The position numbers were made by a program, and so were the translations under genes. From Perkinsus olseni (taxonomy: Eukaryota; Perkinsozoa; Perkinsida; Perkinsidae), in the NCBI GenBank assembly GCA_013115135.1, contig JABANP010000401.1, positions 1 through 50,667 on the forward strand: a DNA stretch of 50,667 bases, written 5' to 3'. Shown one piece after another: positions 23,249-35,307 of the stretch (position 1 is its first letter; every line of letters begins with the position of its first letter). The notes beneath the pieces were generated by a model that was not told the DNA's origin, did no database searches, and worked only from the letters and a program-made list of their open reading frames with translations.

Positions 23249-25710
23249 TCACCATCCCTCCTCGCCGTCGAAGCCCGTGAATCCGGTGAGCAGGAACAAG
23301 GGGAAGTAAACTTTTTTCTCGATTTGACTACACCAGTTCCACGCTGATGTCAACCTGACGAGATCAGCCATAAGAACAACAGACGTGGACAGGCACGCCC
23401 ACCTCCCATCGATGCAGCTTCCAGCGTCGAAGAAGTTATCAGCACCGCTGCCGTCGAAACCGTGCTTGAAGAAGTCCTGAAAATTGGGGGTTGAATAATC
23501 TCAAAATATGAACTAATCCCATACTCTATTTACCTGTAGAATTATTCGCTTGGCTTCATCAACTCCGCCGAAGGTAGAATCAACATAACTGATGCAAAAA
23601 CGGTAAAATCTCTAGTAAAAGACGGTCCTCACTTCCTGATGCTCGGCCTTGCTTGATACTCCGCTTCTAAACGATCGAGACAGTGGCACACTGGGGACAG
23701 TATTCTGGGAATTTGGCAATATTTATCGAGGAAGATCAGCGCCTAATGGATAGCAGACATGCTAACCAGCGCCTGCCCGGTATAGAAGCGCGTACATTGG
23801 GGACGTTGTGGTCGCCCATGTGGACGACACTCGAGCCAGTCCACCCGCCCAACTTCTGCTGAACACTATGTAGTATCTGGTTCATCGCACGGTACACCGA
23901 GGGGGCTTGCTGTATCCTGAACAGCCCAATGAAAGCAGCAACGAGAAGGGGCAACACGTACCGATTGAGGCCTTGGCCAGTGTCTGCGAGGCGATACCCA
24001 CCGGCGGGTTTGACGATCGTGTCATTCTCGACCATATGCCAGAGCTGAATTAGATTCTTCAGTACCTGACCACGAGCCCTGTGATTCTGCCGGGAAGGGA
24101 ATGGCCTGGCCGACGTTTCCTCGCTCTAAGAGCAACATCCGGTCTAACTAAGCCGTATTGTCGGCGTTGGACTCGAAACTCACACACACGGGCCTTGTGA
24201 AGCAGTTGGAGATGACGAACGCGGCCGACTCACCTCATCCCATAGCGTAAGGCTCTGCAGCACGTACTGGTACTGCCGTCGATGATCGTGAGAGAGCCTC
24301 GCTCCGCCCTCGCCGTACCGTAATCGCAGCGAGCAATGGCGAGACTGTATACCATCTGAAAGACAAACGAACTACACCTTACTGTGATCCAATAGACGTA
24401 CCGGCTCCACAAGTCTCATCAATAGGAGAGAAGTAGTGTTGAAGATACTCCTTCATTCGTGTCGCTGGCTGAGAGCAGTGCTCCCGGAACTCCTCAAACT
24501 CCTCGAGGGAATCCAGGATGCCGTTCAGGTCGTCGGGCTTCAGCTTGTCCTGATTCGAAGGAGAACGTCAGAGTGAGAAAACGACAAAAGGCGGCGAAAG
24601 GAAACGCTAAGATGTAACAAATGCGAACAACAATCGCAGACGTGTAACGATCTTAAGTATAGCAAGAGAGAGTTTATTCTCGGAGAAAAAAGTCATCGAG
24701 GACGCCGGCTCGCCTAGTGCCTTCGGCCATCGAAGAAGAAGGAAAAGCACGCTGTATTATCTGCTTACCCCGTGCCTCGCCGCTATGTCGTCTCGTGCCG
24801 CTGTTCTAACTTCAGCTTCCTCCTTGTTGTGTGCTGGGTGGACGGCTAGTGGTAGTCGAGAGTCCAGTAAGAGGTCTTCCAGGGGCTGGCCGAGAGCACT
24901 GAGCAATAGAGGTCACCGACGCCGACTACTCAACCAGACTCGCAGGGAGGGCTGTGTGCAGAACACCCAGAGTTTCACAGATCTTAGGTTGACCCATGAA
25001 AGATACGCGTGACCTACCCGTATTCCGATCGAACCGTTTTGATGGGTTTGATGAGCTCGAACTGCAATCTGTCTCGGACCTTGTTGGCGTCCATCAGCAT
25101 ATACCTACACCCAAGCAGCAGCAACATGCTCATCAATACTCATTCACCGACCCTACATCAGTTTGCCGTAGTTGTCGCGGAATCTCTCAGGATTCAGCAT
25201 TTTATACCGTCTCCCAACCTGAAGACCATCGTCAAGGAGGACAGGCCGCCCGCTTAGTCCCTACCTCGAAGACTCTTTGATACCAATGGTCGAAGTCCGC
25301 CGGTGGTCGCTGGTGAGATGCCACGGACATTCCCGAAAGGATCGAGCACGCCTGAAGGTTCGGTGGCCCAGAAGCGCTCCTGAACACGGCCCGGCCTACC
25401 TCATCCAATTGGTCAATGATGAGATTGTCCTTCTCTTGTCGAAGGGTGTAGACGTCCACTCTGTCCGTATACTCGCTGACGTTGAGGGCCCTCTCGAGGA
25501 GGTTCAGCAATTTACGGTCGTCGTGCGAAAGCCTGAAAGATAGCGGGCATAGAAAAAAACTGCCGCAAGACAGCCAGCCGAATTTGAATCTTATCGGAGC
25601 AGATCGAAAGGATGATGATGCCGATAGGAAGAGCTCACCTGACGGGTACGTATCGACTGAGTTCAGCATAGGAGCCTTGGGCGGTGTGTTGGGGAGCTGA
25701 CGGTAGAAGG
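23249..25710 (-). CDS. UPF0652 / DUF2009 family protein
   Basis: Conserved eukaryotic protein of unknown biochemical role. Spliced segments follow the family order on the minus strand: SRYVPVRLSHDDRKLLNLLE and RALNVSEYTDRVDVYTLR (about 25.67-25.42 kb), ACSILSGMSVASHQRPP, VGRRYKMLNPERFRDNYGKL with YMLMDANKVRDRLQFELIKP (25.22-25.02), FREHCSQPATRMKEYLQHYF (24.5), RLSHDHRRQYQYVLQSLTLW (24.28), then YRLADTGQGLNRYVLPLLVA and SSVVHMGDHNVPN (24.0-23.8), FDGSGADNFFDAGSCIDGR (23.43) and LTSAWNWCSQIEKKVYFPLF up to the stop at 23249. Several introns are about 50 nt. The N-terminal exon lacks a clear ATG near 25.7 kb, so the start is approximate. Identification rests on recall of family motifs, not a search. 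Confidence 0.85.
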
Positions 25711-25893
25711 TGGCTCGATGAGGCGGAGGCGGCGGAGCGAAGCAGATCTAATCCGGCACGAGCTGTCGGCACCACCGTCCGATGTATAGCGAGGTATGCT
25801 AGGGCGTTGGTATCTTAAGTTGAACCCATGCATTCACAGAATCAGCCCTTGGCCGTAGTTCAATCCAAATTCCTGCGCGTGGTCTCGAATGCC

Positions 25894-26763
25894 CTACTCA
25901 AAAGTCCTGCCCACGACGTGGCTCACCGAGGTCCCAGTCAGCCTCCGCCTTCTGCAGTACTCGATCTCGGTACTGGTCGTCAACACACTCGGCCTCGGTC
26001 GACATAGCCTCCGAGTTAACATCGATTCTGAAGAACAGTAGGAGAAGTCGGGAGAGATCTTAAAAGTAGGAGTGACCCGGAAGCACCTGGACTGGCAGGC
26101 TGCTGTTATCTCCTTCCTCCGAGGTAATTTCATTAGAAGCTGCCTCAGCTCCTCCTCATTGAGTGCCTGACCAAGCCCACCTTGGGAGCCGCTAGTGCCC
26201 TCTGCGCCATCCAAGAGTCACAAGCACACGAGCCGCGCATCACAGCAACACAAGTGCATCGTTCATTAGCCAACTCGAACGAGTTTGATCCCAATCTAAC
26301 GACTGCGACAGCTCTCCCTATCGTCAAGAACCTCATGCTAGTGGTGAATCGCAGAGCACATCGCTACCAGCACGAGACGCTCAGATTGAGTGCACCATCT
26401 ACAGTGCTCAGCCTCATTCATCTGGAAGGACGCGTCAGCTAGGAAATAGAATTCCAGTCTCACCATACCATCCCCAATAGTTAATTAAAGGGCAGTACCG
26501 GTGACCGCAATGGTAGTAGTTCTCAACAATCTTACCCCGAGCCTTTGAGGAAGCACTTCCAGTGGGACCTCCGCTTCGCTAGGAGCCTCGCTCTGTGACT
26601 CGTACTCATGGCCGTCCAGTACCTAGGATACGGTGTCGACTACCAGCCCCTCATGCCAGCGCCCTGAGCTCACCGCGTTCAAACGCTTTGTAGGGTCGCC
26701 CTCCTCTTCACCGTAGAAATGTGTCTCGGGCGCTGTCATTGCTGCTGCTGATGGCACCGTCAT
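25894..26763 (-). CDS. Small acidic protein, unrecognised, model partial
   Basis: The likely start MTVPSAAAMTAPETHFYGEE is at 26763. A GT-AG intron of about 50 nt joins RLNA to VLDGHEYESQSEAPSEAEVP with phase kept. Later coding-looking patches include QALNEEELRQLLMKLPRRKE (about 26.15 kb) and SEAMSTEAECVDDQYRDRVL with QKAEADWDLGEP (about 25.95 kb). The protein is rich in Glu and Ala, with one predicted helix (EEELRQLLMKL). I could not close the whole frame and know no family. The two halves might be separate genes. Confidence 0.4.
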
Positions 26764-27174
26764 GAAAAGCAAGCACCTGCTGTCCCCTGTAGATCCACTA
26801 CAACGCAAACGGCTGCTGCCGCTGCTACTGTGAGTGCTATAATGCAGTGGTAATTGGGACAGGAGGTTGACCCTAGTCGGATAAGAATAACAAGATTCTC
26901 GTACAGTAATAGGATGATGATGATACAGAATGAAACGGCGTGTACGTAAGTGGGCAAGCTAATTACTATCAGCATCATCCGCCGGCCATACCAGCGCCAT
27001 CACGACGCTTAGCCAGGAAGAAGTCCGCGATGCTCCTCTGTCCCTTCGGCAAGGACGGCGCAGCCTTCACCTTCACAGCGGGCTCCTCACCCTTGGCAGC
27101 CTCTCCCTCAGTGTCTAGAAGGGAGAGCAACTAGACTCACACTGAGCATCACGCAAGAGCTCGACCGAGGCTAC

Positions 27175-30100
27175 CTATTTAGAGACCTTCTTAGTCTTCC
27201 TACTTGTGGACGTCTTCTTCCCTCTCCTCGATGATGGTGGTGTCTGCTCCCCCTTGGCAGCAGCAGGCTTCCGCTTCCGAGTGGCCCTAGCCTTGGCACG
27301 AGGCTTCTTCCGCCGACCTACCAAAGCACTTACGGCTATGCCGCCCGCTCCCGATGATGTTTCGCTCCGTCCGTGTATCGTACCACAGCCTAGTGTCTTC
27401 CACTCTGGCACTATGGCAATCGGCCCGCTTACCCTTCCTGCTGGATCCTGCCCCATCGTCATCATCGCTGTCCTCAGCATCACTATCAGGCTTGTACTCT
27501 TCTTTGTCGTTTCTCGCCGCACCTCTACCACGACGAGGCCTGACAGTAGCAAATAATGCGTTAAGGAAATCCAAGAGGCCCAAGATTTTGCAAGAGCCAA
27601 CAGGGTCGCCCTAGTGGATGAAATACAAGTCCCCTGCTCACAGCGTATCCGTCGTGGAGCCCGCGACCTCTCCTTCCTCGACCTCCTTTTCAGAGGGAAT
27701 ACCCGGGGACTGCGCAAGGTCGATGCCACCTGAAGCACCTCTTGTGAAGCTGGTGATGGGAAGAGGGCCTCCACTCACCAGCCTCAGCCATCTTCGTCCA
27801 GAAGTCTGGGTCGTCCATGCTCGGCATGTCCACACCCTCGGAAGTCCCAAAGGTGGCCTTGGACACGCCACCCCACGATGACGACTGCGACGCTGCACCT
27901 GAGCGAGGCGTCGGCACCCCGCTTGCTGGCAGCACCAAGCTACCCTCGGTATCAATGGTCGTGGCCCGATTCCGAATGATCTCATCGAAGTCCTCAGCAC
28001 AGAACTTCTTCTCTTCCTCAGCGTTGTCCTCTGCCACCGCGTACGCTCCTTCCTACCACCATCACCACCGTCGATGGACCGACCACCCTCAGCAGGCCTA
28101 CCTTCAACAGCCTGTCCATCTCCTGCGTCGTGAGAGGATTGCCTCCGTTCTTCTTCGGACCGCCTCCCTCGCCCAGGCCAGACATGACTGCTTTCTCCAA
28201 CCCCAGCTTGTGTGAGGCAACAGCAAACATTCGCTGTCGTAGAAAAATACCACCATCGAAGGACCTCTGGCCATGCCTACCTCTTCATAGGTGTTCCGCG
28301 TCAATAACCGGTAAACCTGGACGTTCTTGACCTGCCCTATCCGATGGCACCTGAGCGAGTACCATCAAAATCGCTATTCTAGAGAGGAGCACTCACCTCG
28401 CCATAGCCTGGAGGTCGTTCTGGGGGTTCCAGTCGGAGTCGAAGATAACAGCCACGCTGGCAGCGCACAGGTTGAGGCCAACACCACCTGCTCCATCAGA
28501 CTACTGCACGACGCCCTGCTGTGCTGCGCCTTTCCTACCAGCCTTGGTGGACAGCAGGAAGACCATCGAGGCAAAGTCGTCACCAGCGGTATCGTCAACA
28601 TCATCTTCTGGGCTTGGTGACACGGAATCAGAGGACGGTGATGGCGAGGATGACGGTGATGGTGACGAACGATTGAACCTTGCCGAGCATTCGAAATAGA
28701 ACCATCAGAGTACTGGTCGACAGATCCTCACCTATCCACGGCTTCCTGCCGGTCCCCAGCACTGACGTTGCCGTCTAGTCTCTCGAAACGGACCCCTCTG
28801 GCTCGGAGGTAGTCATCGATAATGTCCAGTTGCATGGTGAATTGGCTGAATACCAGCACCTGTTGAGCATCCGGTGAACGACAAATGGCAGTACGGCAGT
28901 CCTGTCGGTATTCATGTGGAATGAAAGTGGGAATTTTCCACGAAGGTTGGTCTGCAACTCCGTCTCTGAGTTTTGAAATTTTCGAACTCCCGCGTCTGAG
29001 AATTTTCAGAGTAAAGTCAAGAAGGACAGATCAATGACAAGACGACCGGTGTTCTGCTCATCAGATTGGAACAGCCTGCTCACCTTCTCCCCCTCAGCAA
29101 GGAGCTTATTAATCAGCTTCTCCAGGAAAACCATCTTCCCTGAGGCCGACACCAGCAGCTGGTTGATGGCATCCTGAAAACCATATCAAAGTGGTACTCT
29201 CGGCGATCTCCGAGTCAGTACTTGGTCTCCCTTCAGTCGGCTGGTGAGCTGCTCCTCCACGCCCGTGATGAGGAAGGGGTGGTTACAGCATTTCCGCAGC
29301 TCCATGGCCAAGTTGATCAGCGACGGCCCTCCCTTCTTCTCGCCATCGCCTGACCGTAGAATGATGGTGACACGAGGACGCAGAGGCTCTCCCGCGCTAC
29401 TCGACATGAGCGATTGGATGGTCTTAGAGTAAACCGCCTTGTAGATTTCCCTCTGGGCAGCAGTCATCTCGACATTAATAATTACTTCCCTCTTCGCTGG
29501 TATCTAAAGCATCACAGATGGACCGAATTTCAAGAACCGGAACTGCGGTAAGCACGAATGCTCTCAGAAGCATCTTACTAAGTGGGCAAGGACGTCTGCT
29601 TTCTTCCGTTGAATTATACACGAAGATAACTGAGGACAAGCATGGAGCAAACAAAATAAAAGATACCTATAGCATATCTTACCTCGCGCCGCAGCTCCAA
29701 CGCCGTCTCGCCGCTCATATTCCCGTAGGTTTCCAAGAAAGATTCTCGACCATCATCGGGCCACTTCTGGTCATTCGCCAAGTTCAGCAAGGACCACATC
29801 TCGCCCACGTTGTTCTGTATCGGGGTACCTACGACGCGTCAACGACTAGGGTCAACCTAAGATACGCATCCCAGCCTACCAGTGAGCAAGAAACGGCTAA
29901 GGCAGGGCACTTGGGAGCAGGCCTCCCTCATTCTACTGCCGATACTCTTCAAGCGATGGGCTTCATCGAAGACCCCGACACACCACTGGAACTCAGTAAA
30001 CCTGTCCAGCTCGGCCGATAGCGTCTCGTAGCTGCATATGAGTACGTCGAACTTCGGGAACTGAAACCGAGGAGGGAGGCAATTATGATGATTCGGCGAC

Positions 30101-33100
30101 CACTAGAGAATCTTAGGTTGTACTTGTTAATGGCAAACTGCGTCAAGATACGCACTACGAAGGTTTGACGACTGCAAAGACATGATACTATCACGAATCC
30201 AGTATGCTCCACCGTGGAGCACTCCCGTCTTGCTCCACCATCACGCCCCCCAGCAGCACCATTACCTCTTCGGGCTTTTGCCTGTTGACAACACAGCTGT
30301 GCTGCTTGCTGGGCTCCAATCGACAGGTCGGCCACTCGTACCTTCTTATCACCGACCTATCCTTCTTCGTGCCATGATACACCGTCACTGTCAGAGGCGT
30401 CCATGCTTCTGAAGGGGGAAGACAAGACGACCTAACGGGGCTGAGTCCCGGACGCGATTTTTGAAGTGTCTTCGCCAGGAGCCCCTTCATACCAACACGA
30501 AAATCTCTATCACAGACAACCAGTATCGCGGGTCTACTCCACCGTTTCCCGCCCCTACCTATTTCCCTCTTCCAATTGACCAGCGTGCTCACTGGTGCCA
30601 CCACCAAGAAGGGCATCCTCCCCCCTCTCTTTGGGCTATTCTCCAGCAAGCACGCTCTGATATGTGACAGCGTGACTGATGTCTGAATGGTCTTCCCTAG
30701 TCCCATCTCGTCTGCCAGTATAAAGCCAGAACCTGAGAGACCGTGCATGGCGACAAGGCAGCCCTGTGGAGGCCCACCTCTCTCCCATCTCATCAGCATC
30801 CACGTAATCCCTTGAACTTGGAATTCGAACAGCTGCCGAGCGGGTTGATCTTCCGACGCCTTACCCCACGGCCGAGGTATAGGGCGATACCTGACCAAGG
30901 GCAACCCCTCCTTCAACCCACCATCCCCCTTCACTACTCCTTAGCGTTCTTCTCCTTATCATCATCCCCACACGCTTTGCTGAACCCAGCTGTGGCACCA
31001 GCCCTCATCTTTCTGGTGATGTCACAGTCCATCACACCCTTTCTAGACGGGTCGTTCTCCCCCTTGAACCTCTCCATCAGCTCCTCAAGGCCCACGCCTC
31101 GCTCCGTCAGCGTCGCCGCTGTCTCCACATCGGACGCACCCTCCCAAGTGCTCTCAGCATAGCCCAGGCCACACCATTTACAAAGATACTCCGAGGCGTT
31201 GGAGTCGGCCAACCTCACCGCGAGTATCTTTTCTACCGTCACATATGCCGGGTTTATCAGACCAGAACCTGACGCCAATATTAGACGCTGACCGAGATAC
31301 CGCCAAGGATCCGAAGCCTGGTCGGCTCTTCCCAACCCATTCTATCTCATGTGCAAAATATTCTCGCAGATTTTCCGTAAAATTTTCGCCAAAAATATCG
31401 TAAAATTCACATGAGTTTGCGTATGCGCTGGAATTACCCAGAAATTCCCGGTATGACAAAAGTGAAGCACAGTCCTTCAGCCATGAACAGTAGTACAGGA
31501 CGCCCAATCTGATTATGGCAATAATTTTGTGCTACTTCCACAGCCACAACCACATCAATGCTTGAATCACGGCTGCTTCGATGCTCGAGGTAAGACACAC
31601 AAAAAAAGCGCCCTTCGATGGCGATGCAATAATCCACAACGGCTCCCTCAGCCCTACCGGTATATGCCATATCTTTGAGATGAGCATGTCGCTGAGGAGT
31701 ATCCTCGCTTGATCCCCGATGATGTTTCTGATTGAAATTCCGCATTTTGGTCGACCTCTGATCGCCCTGACCACAACACACCCGTCCTTGCCCTCCCCTA
31801 CGCCCCTCTCCTCCCACCTCCAAATCGATCATCTCGTCATCAGGTACCCACTGTGCATGCAGATAGCTCTGATGCGCGAACTTGCAAAGATACTCGAACC
31901 CTCTACCTGAGCATTCGTCTTCTCTCCACCGCCTACACCACACTACCCTACCCCGGGCCCTCCTTCCGATGATCTTCTCAATTTTCGGTATGGTTTGTTC
32001 CACCGAGGCTTCCTCAATATCAGTATCATAGCCATCACCTAGCACGAGGCCAGTGACAAGAAGGCGACTACCGGTCACGTACCGGCAAATCTGACGACCA
32101 TTTCATCATCATCTTCGGACTCCTCCTTCAGAGACCCTTCCCCGTCGCTCGACTCGCTGCTGCTGCTACTGGCTTCTTCCTCCGACTCGCTCTCCTCCTT
32201 GGTTCGCCGTTGGCCCCGTCCCTTAGCCGCCCCTCGACCCCCCTGCCGCCGCAGTACCCGCTTCCGTGGCCGCGTTGATCGAGGCTCTTCCTCCTCGTCA
32301 CTGAAGGTAACTAAGGGAGCACTTACATTCAAGTACACACGAAGGGCCGCCCAAGACAAGCCGACTCGCGGTCGAATCCTTGGAGACACCCTACGATAAT
32401 CCTCGCAGGTATTCCCCGCTCGAAGCTCCACACTACTACAGAAAATTCTATCTCCGCTACGGGAAATCACACAATAAAACAATTGGCAAGTGCCGTAGCC
32501 AAACGCTTGGTGTCAACAAACCATTTCTGTCGCTAGACTAATGTAGAGTTGCCCACCGGCAGGAGGAGGGATATTACAACCATCATCCACGCCAAACTCC
32601 CTGGTCTTCTCGCCCCCAAAGCGCTCGCCCAGTGGCTGGTCATCCCCCTCATCACTGGACTCGTCTTGCGCTTTCTTAGCCCTGAAAACCACAGTACAGC
32701 AGATAGAATGACTTGCCAACTGTCCCTCCTCCCAGTCCTACTTCCTTAGCCTTTGAGACCTCTTCTTGGGTGGAGGTGCGGCAGCATCAGCACCATCACT
32801 ACTACTACTACTACCACTACTCAGCTCCTTCACCTTCTTTCTGGGCCTTTTCTTGCCACTACGAGACATAGAGCCTGAAAATCAAAACGTATCTCAGGTC
32901 GACCCTAGCCTCCCATAAAATGTTTCTCACCCCCGGGATCTTCTAAACACTTCTTCGTCGTCGTCACCCGACGTCTGTTCAACACCGCCAGTTTACTCTA
33001 ACAGCAAGAATTCCCCTTCAACAACCGAGCCCTCCCCTATGGCCTCACCGCGTTGCTCCGAGGTTTGTGCCACTCGCCCGGCGTTAACTTCTGGTCGTCG

Positions 33101-33324
33101 AACTCACTGGACTTGAAGAAGTTATCGAGAGCACTCCCCCATACCTTGGCCGTTGCTGCAGCTGATGATCTACAATACGCCAGCATCAGTCGCTCCGCCT
33201 GAACCCCTCCCGACTACTTCTTCTGACTTGACCCGATGGGCTTATCATCGTCCTCGCTCTCATCACTATCAGACCCGTCCAACTTTCTCTTCTCGTCTAA
33301 GGACAGTATCGTGGAGGAGGCCAT
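27175..33324 (-). CDS. CHD-type chromodomain SNF2 helicase (chromatin remodeller)
   Basis: Nuclear ATP-dependent nucleosome remodeller. The start [20 protein letters not shown] is at 33324, followed by an acidic/Lys-rich N-terminus over several short exons ([15 protein letters not shown] at 32.87 kb; Ser/Glu runs at 32.3-32.1 kb). Chromodomain 1 lies near 32.04-31.80 kb ([16 protein letters not shown] ... [12 protein letters not shown]) and chromodomain 2 near 31.30-31.14 kb (VTVEKILAV ... [17 protein letters not shown]). The SNF2 core has [11 protein letters not shown] at about 30.7 kb, [10 protein letters not shown] and DEAH at 29956-29967, [16 protein letters not shown], and [13 protein letters not shown]. 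The C-lobe has [16 protein letters not shown] and LDGN near 28.8 kb and [20 protein letters not shown] at about 28.34 kb. The basic tail ([12 protein letters not shown] ... SRKTKKVSK) ends at 27175. Tandem chromodomains before SNF2 place it in CHD rather than ISWI or INO80. Exon edges inside were not all fixed. Confidence 0.9.
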
Positions 33325-33452
33325 TCCAAAGGCTCAAACGGGCCTGTGTACCACGCGACACATCGCCCGGCAGAAAGATACTAAACGCAAAGCCTCGCCA
33401 GAGGGAAAACAAAATCAGCATCAGTTGAATGGTGGTAGTAATAGTAGTAACA

Positions 33453-35157
33453 TTATGACGACCTAGGTGCACTGCTGCCACCATTGAGATAGACACTAGG
33501 ATCGACCCCAACCAGTACTTGGCCCACGAGATCGTCATTGGGCTGCACTCCGCCCCCTTGCAAGGCATCGTACCTACACGATGACACTCGCCCCTCTCCA
33601 AGGCCTACCATCACTCCCCTTACCAAATGTACTGCAGTAATTCCGTGTTGTTGAGCGCCAGTGATGACTTGACCTCCGTAAACGCCCTGGCTTCGGCCGA
33701 TATGTACTGCTGGAGGACAGCGGCCGCAGCTTGCCCTTCTTGTAGCTGAAAGACACCACCTGACGCCTCTCAAGGACCGTCTCTATTACCGTCTTCATAG
33801 CCTGTCCCTGCGCCCTCGATACGGTGGCGTTGGCCTGGGCTGCAGCGACTATACGATCGGTGGCCATACCAACCTTGGCAGCATCACGCAAGTTGACGTT
33901 ACCTATGATGGAGACATCCCTTTACTGCAGTTGAGAACACGATTGCCTTTCTGTACGAAAACTCCTCAGTACCACACTACGAGTGCGAGTGCGATCAGTT
34001 TGAGTGAATTCCGCGCGAGGTGATGGTTAGTAGGCCCCTACGCAACTTCCCTGGAAAGTACCAAAAAATCGGCAGAAAAACTTTTCCCTAACCCCGGCCG
34101 AGGTAACAGCCTCTCAAACGCCCCCATAATTACGAGTAATATTCTGTTTAGTATTAGCGGCCGTGAGGACAGAGTTGTAGAACTCATCGGGCAACTGATC
34201 TTCATTGATCTGAAGGCCCTGGATGGAGGCGTGGAAGTTCTCCTGAAAACATCATCATTACACTTTCCATCCTCAACGGTCATAAAACAGCGGGTAGAAC
34301 GACATACTCACCCTGAAGCGGTTATCAAGATACGCCATCATCCCCCTAGCAATCATCTCTTTACTGTTGAAAAATTGATAGGCACTAAACTGAGTAGCAT
34401 ACCTACAACAGAAGACCTTCCGAGCGGACCGGCAGTGAGGTCAGGGCCTACTCTGTTGCCAAGTGATTCGCCACCAGCTTGAATGTCTTCTCGAAATCCT
34501 CGCCCAACTCCATATACAGGTCCACAGCCTCGTCTGGGATTAGCTGGTACCTTCCATAGCAGCAACGGAAAGTCTATACCGTCACGGCCTGCCCGGGGCG
34601 AAGCCACTATGTAGTGCGGAAGGGCGGTGCGACATAGTTTACTAATATAAGAATATATATTTTATCCGTAGTTCGTCAATGGTTTCATCTGTGGAAATTT
34701 CTATATTATTTTCACGTCCACAGCTTTCATAATCTCGCCACGTCTTTCCCGCAATATTACTGGAAAGCCACGCCGAGAACAAGGGGTAGTCCATCGCTAG
34801 TTCTGGCATGAAGGACATCGTAGTCTGATGTGGAGAACTCAATTGTCCTCACAGTCTTCGGGTAATATACCTGCAAAACATGCCGCTGCCGGGGATCGAA
34901 CCGGGGACCTTCCGCTTACAAAATAGGCAAATGGTCCGATTGTGTACAGCCCTGACTCTGCATAAGGCTTCGATGCTACATGCTTGAATAAATTATCATA
35001 TTTAACACCAATCTCCGTTGCTGGCACTCGCGAGAATGACAAAGCCAGCAGCTGAGAGGACGGAAGAGCATCACAAGCCGACGCGGTGTCCGTCACCTAC
35101 CACTATAGCCACTATCACTAAGGGCGACCACAATACTAACTTCTGAATATTATTCAT
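33453..35157 (-). CDS. Band-7 / SPFH (prohibitin-like) membrane protein B
   Basis: SPFH proteins form membrane-bound oligomeric scaffolds. Exon 1 (35157-35101) encodes MNNIQKLVLWSPLVIVAIV and exon 2 (35051-34920) starts LLALSFSRVP, together an N-terminal membrane anchor. After it come GLYTIGPFAYFVYYPKTVRT (across an intron), ARTSDGLPLVLGVAFQ, IPDEAVDLYMELGEDFEKTF, ARGMMAYLDNRF, QLPDEFYNSVL, then the Ala/Glu-rich helix (AAKVGMATDRIVAAAQANAT; LQEGQAAAAVLQQYISAEAR) and LALNNTELLQYIWYDALQG. It ends at 33453, 129 nt before the CHD start on the same strand. Introns resolved are 44-49 nt. Intron 34871-34919 begins with tRNA-3'-half-like sequence. It starts 150 nt after the stop of the paralog upstream. 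Confidence 0.85.
34871..34919 (-). repeat. 49-nt intron made of tRNA 3'-half-like sequence (band-7 gene B)
   Basis: On the minus strand the intron starts GTAAGCGGAAGGTCCCCGG, continues TTCGATC then CCCGGCAGCGGCA, then TGTTTTGCAG. That is a T-arm with a Pol III B-box core (GGTTCGATCCC), a possible acceptor 3' strand and a T4 run. No matching 5' half exists in the exon upstream, so it is not a complete tRNA. Confidence 0.75.
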
Positions 35158-35307
35158 TTCAAGGAGGAATGATAATCAACTGCACAAGGCTTGCGTATAA
35201 AGGGGAGGGACCACTGCGGCAACAACAAGCTTCGAGGGGATAAGAGAAACTTGAAGGATAATTGAACAAATGGTGATACCCGATGCCTAGGGGCCAGACA
35301 ACGGGCT

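Noticed and set aside
34860..34990. Complete tRNA gene at the band-7 B intron
   Set aside because: Only the T arm, acceptor-like strand and T-run are present. The anticodon-stem and acceptor 5' partners are missing in the upstream sequence, which is conserved SPFH coding sequence.
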